NCBI GenBank assembly: GCA_964007475.1
Contig: OZ023273.1
Coordinates: 88,018,841 to 88,082,840 of the forward strand
DNA from: Hybos culiciformis
Lineage: Eukaryota > Arthropoda > Insecta > Diptera > Hybotidae
Direction: 5' to 3'
DNA length: 64,000 nucleotides
The position numbers and the translations under genes are program-made. The number at the start of each line of letters is the position of its first letter. The first letter of the stretch is position 1. The notes under the pieces were generated by a model that saw only the letters and a list, made by a program, of their open reading frames with translations, ran no database searches and was not told the DNA's origin. This document shows positions 1 to 12,012 of this stretch, in pieces.

Positions 1-724
1 ATTTATTATGATTAATTTTTTATTGAAGTGAAACTTCTTTAGAGGCATTGTGATTGAGAGTGAAAAAAATGTAAGTGTCAAAATCCGAACGGCTATTGTC
101 AAAATCCGAACGATTATTGTCAAAAAAAAAGGCAAAAAAAAAAAAACAATAATAAAAAATTTTGTGAAATAAAGACGAAAGAACAAAAAAACAATATGAA
201 TTTCCGGGAACCAACAAGTTTTTTTTTTGGCACAAACCTTTTTTATTTTCAAATATTTTTCCAATTATATTTTTATTTTTTAACCACAATTTTCTATTTT
301 TCGTTCACAATTTTGTGCACTTAGCACTAATTTTTTTTTTTCATATCCGCGAAAAGAAAAATTATACAATTTTTTATTTAATGCAAAAAAAAAATAATTT
401 TTTTCCAAATCGATTTGAAAAAAAATTAAAAATTTTCATTTAAATTTATTATGTTTCATTATTTTCATAAAATTAATTTAAAAAAAAACCACTTCTAAAA
501 CTTTTCAGGCATTTCTGCTGTCATGAAAATAAAAAGAAAAGAATAAAATAAACAATGATAATTTATATTGTGTTCTCTTTCTAATTGTATTGAATTAACA
601 GATGTCCCTCTAGTGGATGGTTTTTATAACTAGATTATTCGATTCAATTTTTGATGAAACTGAACCCTAACCAAGTGGTTAGATGAAATGAGAAAAAAAT
701 TTTTCTTAATGTAATTTGTAGTTT

Positions 725-761
725 GTTAGTGTAATTTATTTTTGACATTAAATTACACTAA
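725..761. repeat. 13-bp-arm hairpin
   Basis: TTAGTGTAATTTA is followed, after an 11-nt loop, by its reverse complement. It could be a MITE remnant or a chance fold in AT-rich DNA. No coding context. Confidence 0.5.
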
Positions 762-1099
762 TAAAATGCAGGAGGAATATGTTTATTACAATTCCATTTC
801 AGAAGAAGTACTAATAAACATGAAATTTTTCAGGCATATTTGAAAAAGTTATTTTAGGTTAAACTTTTCGGGCAACAAAAAGAAAACATGATTTAAGCCA
901 CGCTGCTGTTTTTTCATACATTATTGTCGCTAATAACCGGAATTGTGTTTACAGCTTAAAATATAGTAGAAATCATCTGCAATCAGTGTTGCCATAAATC
1001 TAGCCATTTTGAAATAATTTTATGCCACTAAACTTTTTGAGCTTAAAAAGTATTTTAGAATTTTTAAATGCTTTTATCTCTAATATGGTCTTCGCATTA

Positions 1100-1186
1100 G
1101 TGGAATATGCTGTTTTCCGGAATATATCAGGAAAATGAACTGGATTTTTCATATAAAAATATATTCCGGAATATGTATATTCCACT
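1100..1186. repeat. Imperfect inverted repeat, ~27-bp arms
   Basis: The left arm begins GTGGAATATG and contains TTCCGGAATAT. The right arm contains ATATTCCGGAATATG and ends ATATTCCAC. The arms pair with a few mismatches around a ~32-nt loop. It abuts the 131-bp tandem duplication. No function inferred. Confidence 0.55.
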
Positions 1187-1446
1187 TTCATATTCTAGTT
1201 TGTCAGGGTTAAAATGCTATATTTATAGTTACTTTCACTCACTTTTTGAAATTTTATTATAGTTGGCAACAATTTTTTTTGTCAAATTCGAGTAAAATGA
1301 AAAAAAAAAACAAAACTTTCATATTCTAGTTTGTCAGGGTTAAAATGCTATATTTATAGTTACTTTCACTCACTTTTTGAAATTTTATTATAGTTGGCAA
1401 CAATTTTTTTTGTCAAATTCGAGTAAAATGAAAAAAAAAAAACAAA
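1184..1446. repeat. 131-bp tandem duplication (two copies)
   Basis: Copy 1 starts at 1184 and copy 2 at 1315. They read the same base for base except for the length of the closing A-run. The unit includes TCTAGTTTGTCAGGGTTAAA and GTCAAATTCGAGTAAAATG. Near-identity means the duplication is recent or is an assembly artefact. Confidence 0.85.
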
Positions 1447-3937
1447 ATAAAATTGATAAAAAGTGAGATAAAAAGTCAAAATTTTCTACAACAAAAATTT
1501 TTTCTCTTTCTAAATTTTTAAATTCCACTTCTCATCAAATTTTGTAATGCGAACGGTAATTTGTTTTCCAGAATATAATTGGAATTTAAATTAGAATGCG
1601 AACAAGGTACAAGCAGTCGCTGGGTTTTAATTTTTTCCAAGCCGCCGAATTCCCCAAAACAAGTAATTTTAAGTCGCTGGCCGCAGCATTCGAAGGGCAA
1701 AAATCAACTAGTCGCCGTCGAAAAAATCGATCGGCGTCATATCTTATATGCACTTGGCCATTTTAAATATTTATTTAGCCTTCCCAGAAAATACTACTTG
1801 CCATGAAGTTTCACTTCTTCCGTGTGTCCCGAGACTCACATATGTTTTTTTTTTTAAACGTTTTTAATTTTATTTTCAGGTATATACTATTATATTATAA
1901 AATTATAACGAAAAGCTCTTTTTTATTTATATAAAAATAATTTTAATTTTTTTTTTTAATAAGAAAGTAGTATATTTTTATCGGTACGGTTTAAATGTTC
2001 ATAAATTACTAAATAATTTAAGAAAATCAACTGAATAGCATTTTATACTTCGCTCCCCAAAGAGAATATTCATAAAGAAAATCAAATATAATATTAAGTT
2101 CAAATGAACTTAGAATTTTTCAAAATTATTTTTTATATATACTAATTATATACTAATTATAAATTTGATTTTATTTATTTGTTGGGATTATAAATCCAAG
2201 CAAATCTTGGGTAAGCCAAGTCACAATCAATATGAATACTTACTATAATAATGTTAATATAATATATAATTTTTTTTTAATGTGATTAGATATTGAAGGT
2301 TTTGTTACCATAGAATATACATATGCAATAAATATAATAACATCGAAAACAATGGCACTAACTTTGAAATTCTTACTCTTGACATGACTATTATAAATAA
2401 AAAAAAAATTAAATCAAATTTCATTACAAACTCATCCCAATATTTTTATTTTATTTTCACGTGATAAGATAAGAAGACAATATTGTACGTACTGGTATAT
2501 ACCAAAATGGTAAAATTTAATCGATAAAAAGGAATACCTAAACATATACCTATAATGCATTGCACATAAGAAAATATTGAAATTTGTAATCAAACCGTCA
2601 TCATCACAGCAATACATATATATTATTTTATATTTGTTGGAATTATGAATACCAAGGTCATACAATTAATTGAAATGAATAATGCAAGCTAAAGACGCTT
2701 CAAATTTTATTAACAAAAAATAAGTAAATAATTGTCTATTTACTTGAAACTTAAGTTTTCAAGTAAGCAGTATGTAGTTCGAAACATAAGCCAAATAAGA
2801 AGAGATACTTTTAACCTTTAAAAAATTAAAAAAAAATTGAAAACATTGAAAATTATTTAAGACCAAAATTGCGAAAAGAATGGCTTATGCATAAAATTTC
2901 AGCATGTAAAAAAATCAATATTTATGTTTATTTTACTTCCTTAAGTTTTTGTAGAACTTAAATTCCATCTAGAAAATATTTTAGTTTTCTTATTCCTTAT
3001 AAAATTGTTAATAAAAATTTATATAATTAAATTTTTAACAATATTAACATCGATTTATAATATTTTCACATGCATATATACCTATAAGATATATGTATGT
3101 ACTTGTAAAGTCATTGAAATTTCAAATTTTCATCATCCTAATCACATCAACAAGACGTTAAGAAAAAAAAAATAGTAATAAAAGTGTTAAGTATAATTTA
3201 CCTTTAAAAAGCTTACCTTTTATGTAATTTATGCACGTATAACTTTCTTCCACTTCTTTTGTAGACAAAAACACAAAAAATAATAAACAAAACAAATCTT
3301 ATTTATTGGTATAAAATGCTTTGTTGGTTTGTAAGGCAACACAAAAATTAAGCTTCAAAAATGTTAATTATGATTTTCAATTAATATATGCAAATAAAAA
3401 AAAAAAAAATAGAAATAAGATATTAAAATTTTTATTCAATAAAATAAAAAAAAATATTATCAACTTGTAGGTATAATATTATTCATGTATACCTAAGAAG
3501 GTCCATGGCCACATTAATAAACTAAAATTTCCTATACCTAGTACCTAATTGAAAGAACGAAATTGAAATAAAAAAATTAAGTTATCATAGGAACTTCCAT
3601 ACCCATAGTAAAAATTAAAAAATCAGCAGTTCCAAGTTTTTGGAGACTTGAGATCAATATCTAATAGCCTACCTTCTAAAACCGATCAGTTGAGAATTCC
3701 ATTGCAATAATAATATTTTAAATTTAATTTAAAGTAATTTAGAGAAAATAAAATTTAATGAATGTCTTAATTTTAAATTTCAATACAAGATGAAATTACT
3801 ACCTATACCTATTAACAATAATAATGTGATTATTTTTTTTCATTGTCATTCGATTCTTTAATTTCACAAAATGACACATTTATGAGATAAGTAAATAAAA
3901 TTAATTTCCAGCAATTTTTTTTTCTTTTGCATACCTA

Positions 3938-4576
3938 CGTAGTGGCAACACTACAAGTCACTTTCGGCCGTGTCAAGTAAACCTCAACCAAGCTAACAAC
4001 GCACAGTCAATAACTGCGCGGTTGTTAACGAAGCTGGCAGAGTGTTCACTTGACACGCCACACACACAAAATAATGAAACGTCAGAAAAAGATTCCCTCT
4101 TCTGCATCCGGATTTTGTGAATGACGGAAGTCATCATTAAAAATAAAAAAATAAAATTTAATCATTTAATCGAAAAGGATTTTTATTTTCATAAAAAAAA
4201 TAAATTAATCTCAATTAATCTCAATTAATCAAAAAGTGATTAATAAAAAATAATTAATTTTCAAAAGGAATTATTAATTCCAATTAATAAATAAAACAGA
4301 AAAAACAATTATACGAAAGAAATAATTGTTTCTAAAAATAAAGAAAATAATAAAATTATTTTTGTATCATCAAAAATTAAATTAAGTAAATTTTATAAAG
4401 AACAAAACTTAGGTTAATAACCAACCTGTAAAATAAATATTAAGTGTATAAATAAAGATATAATAAACAGTGATTACTGTGAGAAATAGAAAACCGTGGG
4501 ATTTTTATTTCGCACTTCGACAATTCATTCAAACACAGAAACTTCACACCAACACACCCACCACACCACCCCCACA
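3938..4576 (+). repeat. Gyp1 5' LTR
   Basis: Begins CGTAGTGGCAACACTACA (the 3' LTR has TGTAGTGG) and ends CACCCCCACA. The first 18 bases form a hairpin: a 7-bp stem TGTAGTG/CACTACA around GCAA. Relative to the 3' LTR it has an 8-bp extra AT segment near 4150 and scattered substitutions. Confidence 0.92.
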
Positions 4577-6009
4577 ATTGGTGACCCCGCCTACCAAATA
4601 ATTGGTATCAAGAACACAAGAAAAATCACATTTTTGTCTTTATTTAAATACAACATTTAAAAATTTTACATCATCAAATAACCTAAAAAAAAAATGTTAA
4701 TATAAAATACATTTTTTTCTAACATACATATAAAAGAAAAAAATTTTTTCTGCACACAAGTGCAAACAGTGAGAAAAAAGTCTGTACAACAAAAAAAGAA
4801 AACAACAAACAGACAAGTAGGAGATCGTAGCAGTACACAATATACATCACCTGGTAAAAGAAAAAGAACATATCGGTAAGCTGTATAATTTCTAATATTA
4901 TTATTCATCAAATTATCGCGCACACCACACAAGCAGCAACTACAATCGACTTCAAAAGAATTTGTTTTTTTTACATAGCTGTCAAAATTATAAAAAAATT
5001 GTAAAACATAAACATAAAAATTTATTTTTATTTTTTTTATTCTAATATTATCAAAATAATATTTTTGTAAATTATTTCAAATTTTTTTAAAATTTAAATT
5101 CATATTATAATATTAAATAAAAATTTTTTTTTCTTCGCACAGTTAAATTTATCTTTGAAAAAAAAAAAAAAAAAAAAAAAAAATTATTTTTTACAACAAA
5201 TCAAATTAATTTTTTTCAAATTTTCATTTTTTTTCGTAAGTAAATTAATACAAAAAATTATTTCAAAACAAAATAAATTATTACAACAATATTAAATTAT
5301 ATCAATAAAATTTTGTATACAAAAAATTTAAATAATTTTTTTTCTCAATACATAAAACAAAAATTTTTTTTTAATTTAATTACATATATTACATGTATTT
5401 ACACATTTCACATATTTTACATATATTATTTTTTTTTGCATATATTACATAAATTTATGTTGAGCATACAGACCGTGTATTTCAAAACGTAACAAACGCC
5501 AAAAAAATTTTTCTTTTCATTTTAATCAATCCAATTAATATTTTTTTGTAATAAACACCAAAAATATTTTAAAAAAAAAAAAAAAAAAATTTTTTTTTTC
5601 TTCATAACAACCGGTTACAAACGACATAAAATAAATATTGAGATATTTAAACAAGATTTTTTTTAAATTCTACAAAATTTTTTTTGATTACTAATAATAA
5701 CTTAAAACCGGATCTATACGTTCAACAAAAATTTATTTCTTTTTAATAAATTTTAAATACTAAGCAATCATATATCATACAGATACTACAATTAAAAAAA
5801 AAAAGAAGAAAACTAATTATAACAAACACAATTAATAATTCCATTCGATAATTTTTTTTTTTTGAATTTTAATTTCTTCCATTATAAAAATTTTTATTTT
5901 TTTCGTTCTTCTTCAATAAAGAAACAACTTACAAATAATATTTTCTCAAACTAACTCGAAATTTTTTTTATTTTTTCTCAAAGAACATTCTCGCACGACA
6001 CTTTAAAAT
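4577..6009 (+). other. Gyp1 untranslated leader
   Basis: About 1.4 kb of very A/T-rich sequence between LTR and gag, with long homopolymer runs (for example an A-run near 5160-5183). No coding signal. It would hold the packaging region of the genomic RNA. Confidence 0.6.
4579..4591 (+). other. Gyp1 primer-binding site
   Basis: TGGTGACCCCGCC lies two bases after the 5' LTR, the normal place for tRNA priming of minus-strand DNA, and begins with TGG, the complement of a tRNA CCA end. I do not assign the tRNA. Confidence 0.75.
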
Positions 6010-7067
6010 ATGTTTAATTTTCTCAATACTTCAAAGCGTGCAAATTCTCACAACGCTTCAGAAAATATAAACGCAATAGAAGATAATGAAGAAGAAATTA
6101 TTCACGACGTCCCTCCCAACCTAGAGCAAGAAATTGACATTCCCAATAATAACATTCCCAGTACTAGTCAAAATACGCAAAATTCTAACACGAATCAAAA
6201 TCGGAATTCAAGTAGTAATGTTAATGCTGTAAACATTCGATTGCCACAATTTTGGACTGAAAGAGCCAAAACATGGTTCATCCAGTCTGAAGCCCAATTT
6301 GCGGCAAACCGAATCATCAACGACATTACCAAATACTCACTGACAGTAGCTTCATTACCACCTGAAGCATGCGAATCAGTCATCGATATTCTAACCAAAC
6401 CTCCTCAAACTAATAAATACACTCAACTTAAAAATGCACTGATAGATCGAAATGCACTATCTGACATAAAACGTTTAGAGACCTTATTCGATAACCAAAA
6501 CTCAGGAGATCAAAAACCATCAGAAGTTTTGCGATCCATAGGTCAGCTGGCAGGTAGCGATTCTTTTAGCGAGGAAGTTATAAAAACCTTATGGCTACGT
6601 AAACTCCCTCAGGTAGTAAAAATCGCAATCATTTCGGTTGAAGACAAAACCCTAGAGCAATTAGCTATTATTGCCGACAAAATTTTTGAAGCTCAACAAA
6701 CTTCTTCTCTTTTTCAAGTTTCGAATCCAAACTCGGAAGTCGGACATAGACTATCTAGACTTGAAAAAATGAACAAATAGACATAAAATTCAAAAATTTT
6801 AATAGCTCTAGACAAAACAGAAATCGTTCTAATTCGTCACAACATCAGAGTAGATCAAAATCTCGCAACTCTTCAGATTCAAATACAAATTCGAACTCAA
6901 ATTCCAATTCAAGTGCAAACCGCAATACAAATTCAAATCAAAATTTGAATAGAGACAGATCTTCTTCAAATTCTAATCCAAATCGTGCTTGTTGGTACCA
7001 TCGTAAATTTGGAAAAGATGCGAAGAAATGCACTTGTGGTAACCCGGACCAACAATCCCCAAACTAG
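6010..7067 (+). pseudogene. Gyp1 gag (capsid and nucleocapsid), frameshifted
   Basis: Gag forms the particle shell that packages the element RNA. The first 256 codons open with an Asn/Ser-rich tail, then a capsid core with LPQFWTERAKTWFIQSEAQF and LRKLPQVVKIAI, typical of arthropod Gypsy gags. A one-base frameshift near 6770 ends this frame at 6780. The C-terminal part continues in another frame: Arg/Asn/Ser-rich, then a zinc-knuckle-like CWYHRKFGKDAKKCTC. The stop at 7065-7067 is probably natural because it follows a slippery heptamer at 7058-7064. The start at 6010 follows the long leader and precedes all conserved gag sequence. Gyp2 shows the same architecture. Confidence 0.88.
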
Positions 7068-10000
7068 AACGCCAACCTGCTGTAGCGACCAGCAGTGACG
7101 GCGGCACAAACACTTGTCGCTTAATCATCAACGACAAAATTAACAACATAAAATTTCTAATAGATACAGGTGCAGACCTTTCTGTCATACCAGCGAAAAA
7201 TACAAATGTAATTGCAAATAGCTTAGTTCTCTCCGCAGCTAATGGTTCTAACATCAAAACTTTTGGATGCAAAATGCTAAAATTAAACTTAGGACTTAGA
7301 AGAGACTTTATTCATCAATTCATTATAGCTAGTATAGATAGACCAATATTAGGTGCTGATTTTCTAAACAAATTCTGTCTTATAGTTGATATAAAAAACA
7401 AAAGGTTAATCGATCCCCTAACTGATCTTAAAGTAAACGCCTTAAGTTTAAATATAGAAACTCCTACACCCAAAATTTTGTTAGTCGAAAATATTTTTTC
7501 TCCAATAATTAAGGAATTTCCATCAATTATAGAAGCTCCTAATTATTTTAAACCAGTTTTGCACAACGTAGTGCATCACATCAATACAAATGGTCAACTT
7601 CCCGTTTGTCGCGCTCGACGATTAGACGTTAACCGTCTCAAAGCAGCCAAACAAGAATTTGAACTCATGAACGAACTAGGTATCTGCGAACCTTTATCCT
7701 CACCTGTTTCGTCACCTCTCCATATGGTGAAGAAAAAGGACAGCCTCGACTGGAGACCATGCGGCGATTAGCGTCAACTAAATGCAGTTACAATACCAGA
7801 TCGGTATCCAATCCCACATCTTCAAAATTTCGCTCCCAACCTAAATGGATGCAAAATCTTTTCAAAAATCGGTTTAGGCCGTGCATTCCATTTAGTACCA
7901 GTAGCGAAAGAGGACATTTTCAAAACGGCAGTGACTACACCGATGGGCTTGTTTGAATTCAAACGCATGCCTTTTGGTCTTCGCAACGCCGCACAAACAT
8001 TTCAACGTTTCATCAACGAAGTTTGTAAAGGTTTAGATTTCTCTTTCGTTTACATAGATGACATTTTAGTAGCCTCTAAAGATTCAAGTACACACGCGAA
8101 ACAACTTAGACTATTGTTTTCACGCCTACAAGAGTACGGCATAACTGTTAACTTAGCTAAATGTGTTTTCGGCGTCGATCACTTAAAATTTTTAGGTCAC
8201 ACTGTCACTAAAGATGGCATTTTACCTTCAAAAGATAGAGTTCAAACCATTTAAGATTTTCCAATTGCAAATTCAATCAAATCTACACAACGTTTCTTAG
8301 GAATGATAAACTTTTACCATCGTTTCATTCCTAACATCGCAACAACAGTCGCACCAATTTATGAACATCTTACTCTTTTTGGCAAATCAAAATCCAAAAA
8401 GAAAGATTTCACATGGTCCGATTCACTTAACAAACCTTTTGAAGATTCGAAGAAAGCCTTGACCAACGCAACGCTATTAGTTTTTCCTGCTGATAACGCT
8501 AAGTTCAGCATCGCCACTGATGCTTCCGAGATAGCAATGGGTGCTGTTCTCCAACAGTACACTTGCGATTCTTGGCAGCCATTAGCATTTTTCTCACGCA
8601 AGTTTTCACCTGCCGAGAAGAAATATTCTGCTTTTGACCGTGAACTCTTAGCAATTTATGCCGCATTAAAACACTTTCGTTATGCCATAGAAGGTAGAAA
8701 CTTTACGATCTACACAGATCACAAACCACTTCTCAATGCAATTGCCTCTAAAACCGAGCGCAATCCTCGACAAACACGTCACTTAGATTTCATTTCACAA
8801 TTCTCTACTGACATTCAACACATTTCAGGCGCTAGTAATGTAGTTGCCGATAGCCTTTCACGCATTGAAGAAGTTAATTCAGAAAACATTATTCAATACG
8901 ACTTACAAAAAATTGCCAAACTACAAGAAGACGACCCCGAACTTAAAAGTTTACTTCAGGAATCCTCTCCTTCTAAAACTAGAAAATTAGAAAAAATCAA
9001 TTTACCCGATACCTCAATTTTCTGCGAAACCTCAACAGGCAATTTTCGGCCATAAATTCCCTCTTCGCTAAGACGTTCAGTTTTCCTTCAATTGCACAAT
9101 ATTTCCCATCCAGGAACTCGTGCAACCAGAAAGCTAATAACGGCGCGATATTTCTGGCCTAAAATAAACACTGACATCAATCTTTGGACTAAGGCTTGCC
9201 AATCTTGCCAACAGTCAAAGATTCACCGTCATACAACTCCAGCTCCAGGCAAATATTCGACATCCCTTCAGGACGTTTCGAACATATTCACATGGATATC
9301 GTAGGTCCTTTTCCCCCGTCTAACAATTTTACCCACATTTTAACTATCGTCGACCGATTCACAAGATGGCCTGAAGCCTATTGCATGTCAGACACCACAG
9401 CTAAGACTGTAGCAAAGGTTTTTGTCGCAAATTGGGTTTCAAGATTTGGTTGTCCAGCAACATTAACGACAGACCAAGGAGCTCACTTCGATTCGAAACT
9501 TTTTACAGAATTAACTGCGTTGATAGGAGTTCACAGAACCAGAACAACTCCATATCACCCGCAATCAAACGGTCTCGTCGAAAGATTTCATCGACAACTT
9601 AAAGATTGTCTTAAAGCACGTAAAAATTCCCTTAATTGGAGTTTGGAACTCCCAATAGTTCTTTTAGGAATTCGAGCTTCCGTTAAAGAAGACCTTAAGT
9701 GCTCACCAGCCGAAATGGTTTATGGTCAGACAATTCGACTTCCCGGTGAATTTTTCGTCACACCTAATTTAAACAACATAGATCATAATAATACCGACAC
9801 TTTAATAACTAATCTGAGAACTCTGATGCAAGGATTAATTCCAACTCCGACACGAGCAAACAGAGAAATCGAAATTTTCAATCCAAAAGAAATAGATTCT
9901 TGTGAATTTGTATGGGTCAGAAACGATAAGATTAAACCAGCGTTAACTCCAACTTACGACGGACCATACAAAGTCATAAGAAGAACTAGAAATACCTTTT

Positions 10001-10080
10001 TATTACAAATAAAAAACAAACAGATCATGATTAACATCAATCGCATTAAACCTGCTTTCGGAGTCAATTCAGTCAAATAA
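7043..10080 (+). pseudogene. Gyp1 pol (protease, RT, RNase H, integrase), disabled
   Basis: Domains in order: aspartic protease with LIDTGADLSVIP (DTG at 7163-7171); reverse transcriptase with FKRMPFGLRNAAQTFQRF and catalytic YIDD at 8051-8062; RNase H with IATDASEIAMGAVL and YTDHKPL; integrase with an HHCC zinc site (9092-9230) and a DDE core including TTDQGAHFD; and a C-terminal tail ending at 10080. All catalytic residues I looked for are present, but the reading frame is interrupted by TAG at 7769, TAA at 8252, TAA at 9053, and a frameshift at roughly 9240-9300. The element is therefore non-autonomous now. The nonsense codons are single substitutions at otherwise conserved positions, which argues for decay rather than homopolymer sequencing errors. 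Confidence 0.92.
7058..7064 (+). promoter_or_regulatory. Likely -1 ribosomal frameshift site between gag and pol
   Basis: The heptamer CCCAAAC sits in gag phase as C-CCA-AAC directly before the UAG stop, matching the X-XXY-YYZ rule. A -1 slip enters the frame that is open from 7043 and runs straight into the protease. The same heptamer and stop position occur in Gyp2 copies (21196, 32861, 44526). A downstream stimulatory structure was not assessed. Confidence 0.65.
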
Positions 10081-10148
10081 AACATTGAGAACAGTCAAAC
10101 ATACTTTAAAGTAGTCGTACATCATAATTTTTTTATAATTCAAGCATC

Positions 10149-10338
10149 CAAAGTAACCACGATACTTTGATAATAAGAATCAAACAATTTTTAGTAGTAA
10201 TTAAACTTCTTTAAAAACATTTTTTTTTACCTCTTCGTACAATGTAACGGCGATACATTGTTACTAAGATAATTCTCATTCATTTTTTAAAAAAATTTTC
10301 AATTTACAATTACACACAATATAACCGCGATATATTGT
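10149..10338 (+). other. Three matching stem-loops in the Gyp1 3' untranslated region
   Basis: Hairpins at 10149-10169 (stem CAAAGTA/TACTTTG, loop ACCACGA), 10239-10261 (ACAATGTA/TACATTGT, loop ACGGCGA) and 10316-10338 (ACAATATA/TATATTGT, loop ACCGCGA). All have 7-8-bp stems and a 7-nt loop of the form ACNRCGA. Stem bases change in pairs between copies. They lie ~80-90 bp apart between the pol stop and the polypurine tract. A fourth member is in Gyp2. Possible RNA packaging or processing elements, or protein-binding palindromes; role unknown. Confidence 0.7.
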
Positions 10339-10389
10339 TATAATTATCTAAGTTTAAATTTCACCCAAGTTTCAATTTAACCTTTTCTC

Positions 10390-10401
10390 AAGGAAGGGTG
10401 A
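10390..10401 (+). other. Gyp1 polypurine tract
   Basis: AAGGAAGGGTGA directly abuts the 3' LTR, the position of the plus-strand DNA primer. The same tract precedes the LTR start of Gyp2 at 22076. Confidence 0.85.
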
Positions 10402-11033
10402 TGTAGTGGCAACACTACAAGTCACTTTCGGCCGTGTCAAGTAAACCTCAACCAAGCTAACAACGCACAGTCAATAACTGCGCGGTTGTTAACGAAGCTG
10501 GCAGAGTGTTCACTTGACACGCCACACACACAAAATAATGAAACGTCAGAAAAAGATTCCCTCTTCTGCATCCGGATTTTGTGAATGACCGAAGTCATCA
10601 TTAAAAATAAAATTTAATCATTTAATCCAAAAGGATTTTTATTTTCATAAAAAAAATAAATTAATCTCAATTAATCTCAATTAATCAAAAAGTGATTAAT
10701 AAAAAAATAATTAATTTTCGAAAGGAATTATTAATTCCAATTAATAAATAAAACAGAAAAAACAATTATACGAAAGAAATAATCGTTTCTAAAAATAAAG
10801 AAAATAATAAAATTATTTTTGTATCATCAAAAATTAAATTAAGTAAATTTTATAAAGAACAAAACTTAGGTTAATAACCAACCTGTAAAATAAATATTAA
10901 GTGTATAAATAAAGATATAATAAACAGTGATTACTGTGAGAAATAGAAAACCGTGGGATTTTTATTTCGCACTTCGACAATTCATTCAAACACAGAAACT
11001 TCACATCAACACACCCACCACACCACCCCCACA
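10402..11033 (+). repeat. Gyp1 3' LTR
   Basis: 632 bp, TGTAGTGG to CCCCCACA, nearly identical to 3938-4576. An AATAAA near 10908 could serve polyadenylation. Followed by the target duplication CCTA. Confidence 0.93.
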
Positions 11034-11037
11034 CCTA

Positions 11038-11903
11038 TACCTAAGCTACCCACCAATGTTAGGTTAATTAAATATTAAATACCTTCCTAAAACAAAAATT
11101 ATTATTTTATAATTATAAATTTCGACAATTTAAGATGGTACCTACCTACCTACTTAACTCCAAATTACCTGACCTCATCTAACCTAGTTATATTTACCCG
11201 ATAGTAGAATAGGTACCAATTAAAAAAAAATATGACTTAAGACTTTGGATCTTTGAAAAAGGGCAACAAAATTTAACCCCTAGGTAGACTATTAACTAAA
11301 AATAATGGGATAGGCAATGAACTTGAATGGGGAGAGGGTGTATTTTATTAAGTTTAAATAGGTCCCAATTTTTAGACCAACAAATCAGCTGTAAATGAAT
11401 CATCATATTGGATCACAACAGAATGAGGTTAGAATTTTAATTCAGTTGATGGAAATGGAAAAGGGGGTCGATTAAATGTGGTGGGCATAACGGGAATAGC
11501 ACAAAAAATGTCCATGTTTTATTTTTTTATTTCACAAAATTCACACAACCACGGTCCACGGAAGACTAGATTTTTCCAGTTAATTTTTTTTAAAATAAAA
11601 TATTTTTAGCTAGATAACAGAAATTATATTTTCTTTTTATTAAAATTTTAAATCGAGAAAAAAAAACGTGGATAAAATTGAAAAAAAAAATACACCAATT
11701 TTATTATTTTGCGAAAAAAAAAATGGATGACTTGATTTTTCTTTTCTTTTTTTTAAATTAATTTTTTACAATTTTACAATACTTTAATTTTTTTTTACCT
11801 TCTCGTAAAATTATTTTTTTAAGCTTTTGAATTCTTTTTTTATATTAAAAAAAATTAAAAAACACGGCTTTCCTTTCATCGACTTGTTTGAAACCTATTT
11901 GAT
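11038..11903. other. Intergenic, nothing recognised
   Basis: AT-rich with a few CCTAC/GGTAC-type simple runs near 11035-11215. No coding frame, RNA gene or repeat terminus seen. Confidence 0.5.
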
Positions 11904-12012
11904 TGATTGCTAAATTGATACTAAAAAATAAAAAAAAAAATTTTAATACCTATATAAAAAAAATAAATTTTAGAATATTAAAACAAAAGTAGGCTAGCAA
12001 ATCACAATACCA

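Larger units (their letters stand above)
1..3933. other. AT-rich region without a recognisable gene
   Basis: I see no supported gene here. The short open frames are low-complexity or lie in hairpins and duplications. Local structure: a short direct repeat near 79-125 (units beginning TGTCAAAATCCGAACG), a hairpin at 725-761, a hairpin at 1100-1186 and a 131-bp tandem duplication at 1184-1446. A GC-richer patch around 1590-1740 contains a 75-codon frame, but it matches nothing I recognise and is open on both strands, so I do not call it. The stretch ends at the target site of the Gypsy element that starts at 3938. Confidence 0.6.
3938..11033 (+). mobile_element. Gyp1: complete, disabled Ty3/Gypsy LTR retrotransposon
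   Basis: This 7.1-kb element has a 639-bp 5' LTR, primer-binding site, long leader, gag, pol (protease, RT, RNase H, integrase in that order), a polypurine tract and a 632-bp 3' LTR. It is flanked by the 4-bp duplication CCTA (3934-3937 and 11034-11037). Integrase after RNase H places it in Ty3/Gypsy. No envelope gene is present. The two LTRs differ by about six substitutions and a few indels, so the insertion is not brand new. Gag carries one frameshift; pol carries three nonsense codons and one frameshift. The first LTR base pair is mutated at the 5' end (CG instead of TG). Gyp2 inside the triplicated unit is a relative. Confidence 0.93.

Noticed and set aside
1518..1806. Overlapping 60- and 75-codon frames on opposite strands in a GC-richer patch
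   Set aside because: No recognisable motif, and both strands are open over the same bases, which suggests composition rather than coding.
3928..3937. TGCATACCTA next to Gyp1, resembling an insulator-protein binding site
   Set aside because: A single site, overlapping the insertion target; chance match in AT-rich DNA is likely.
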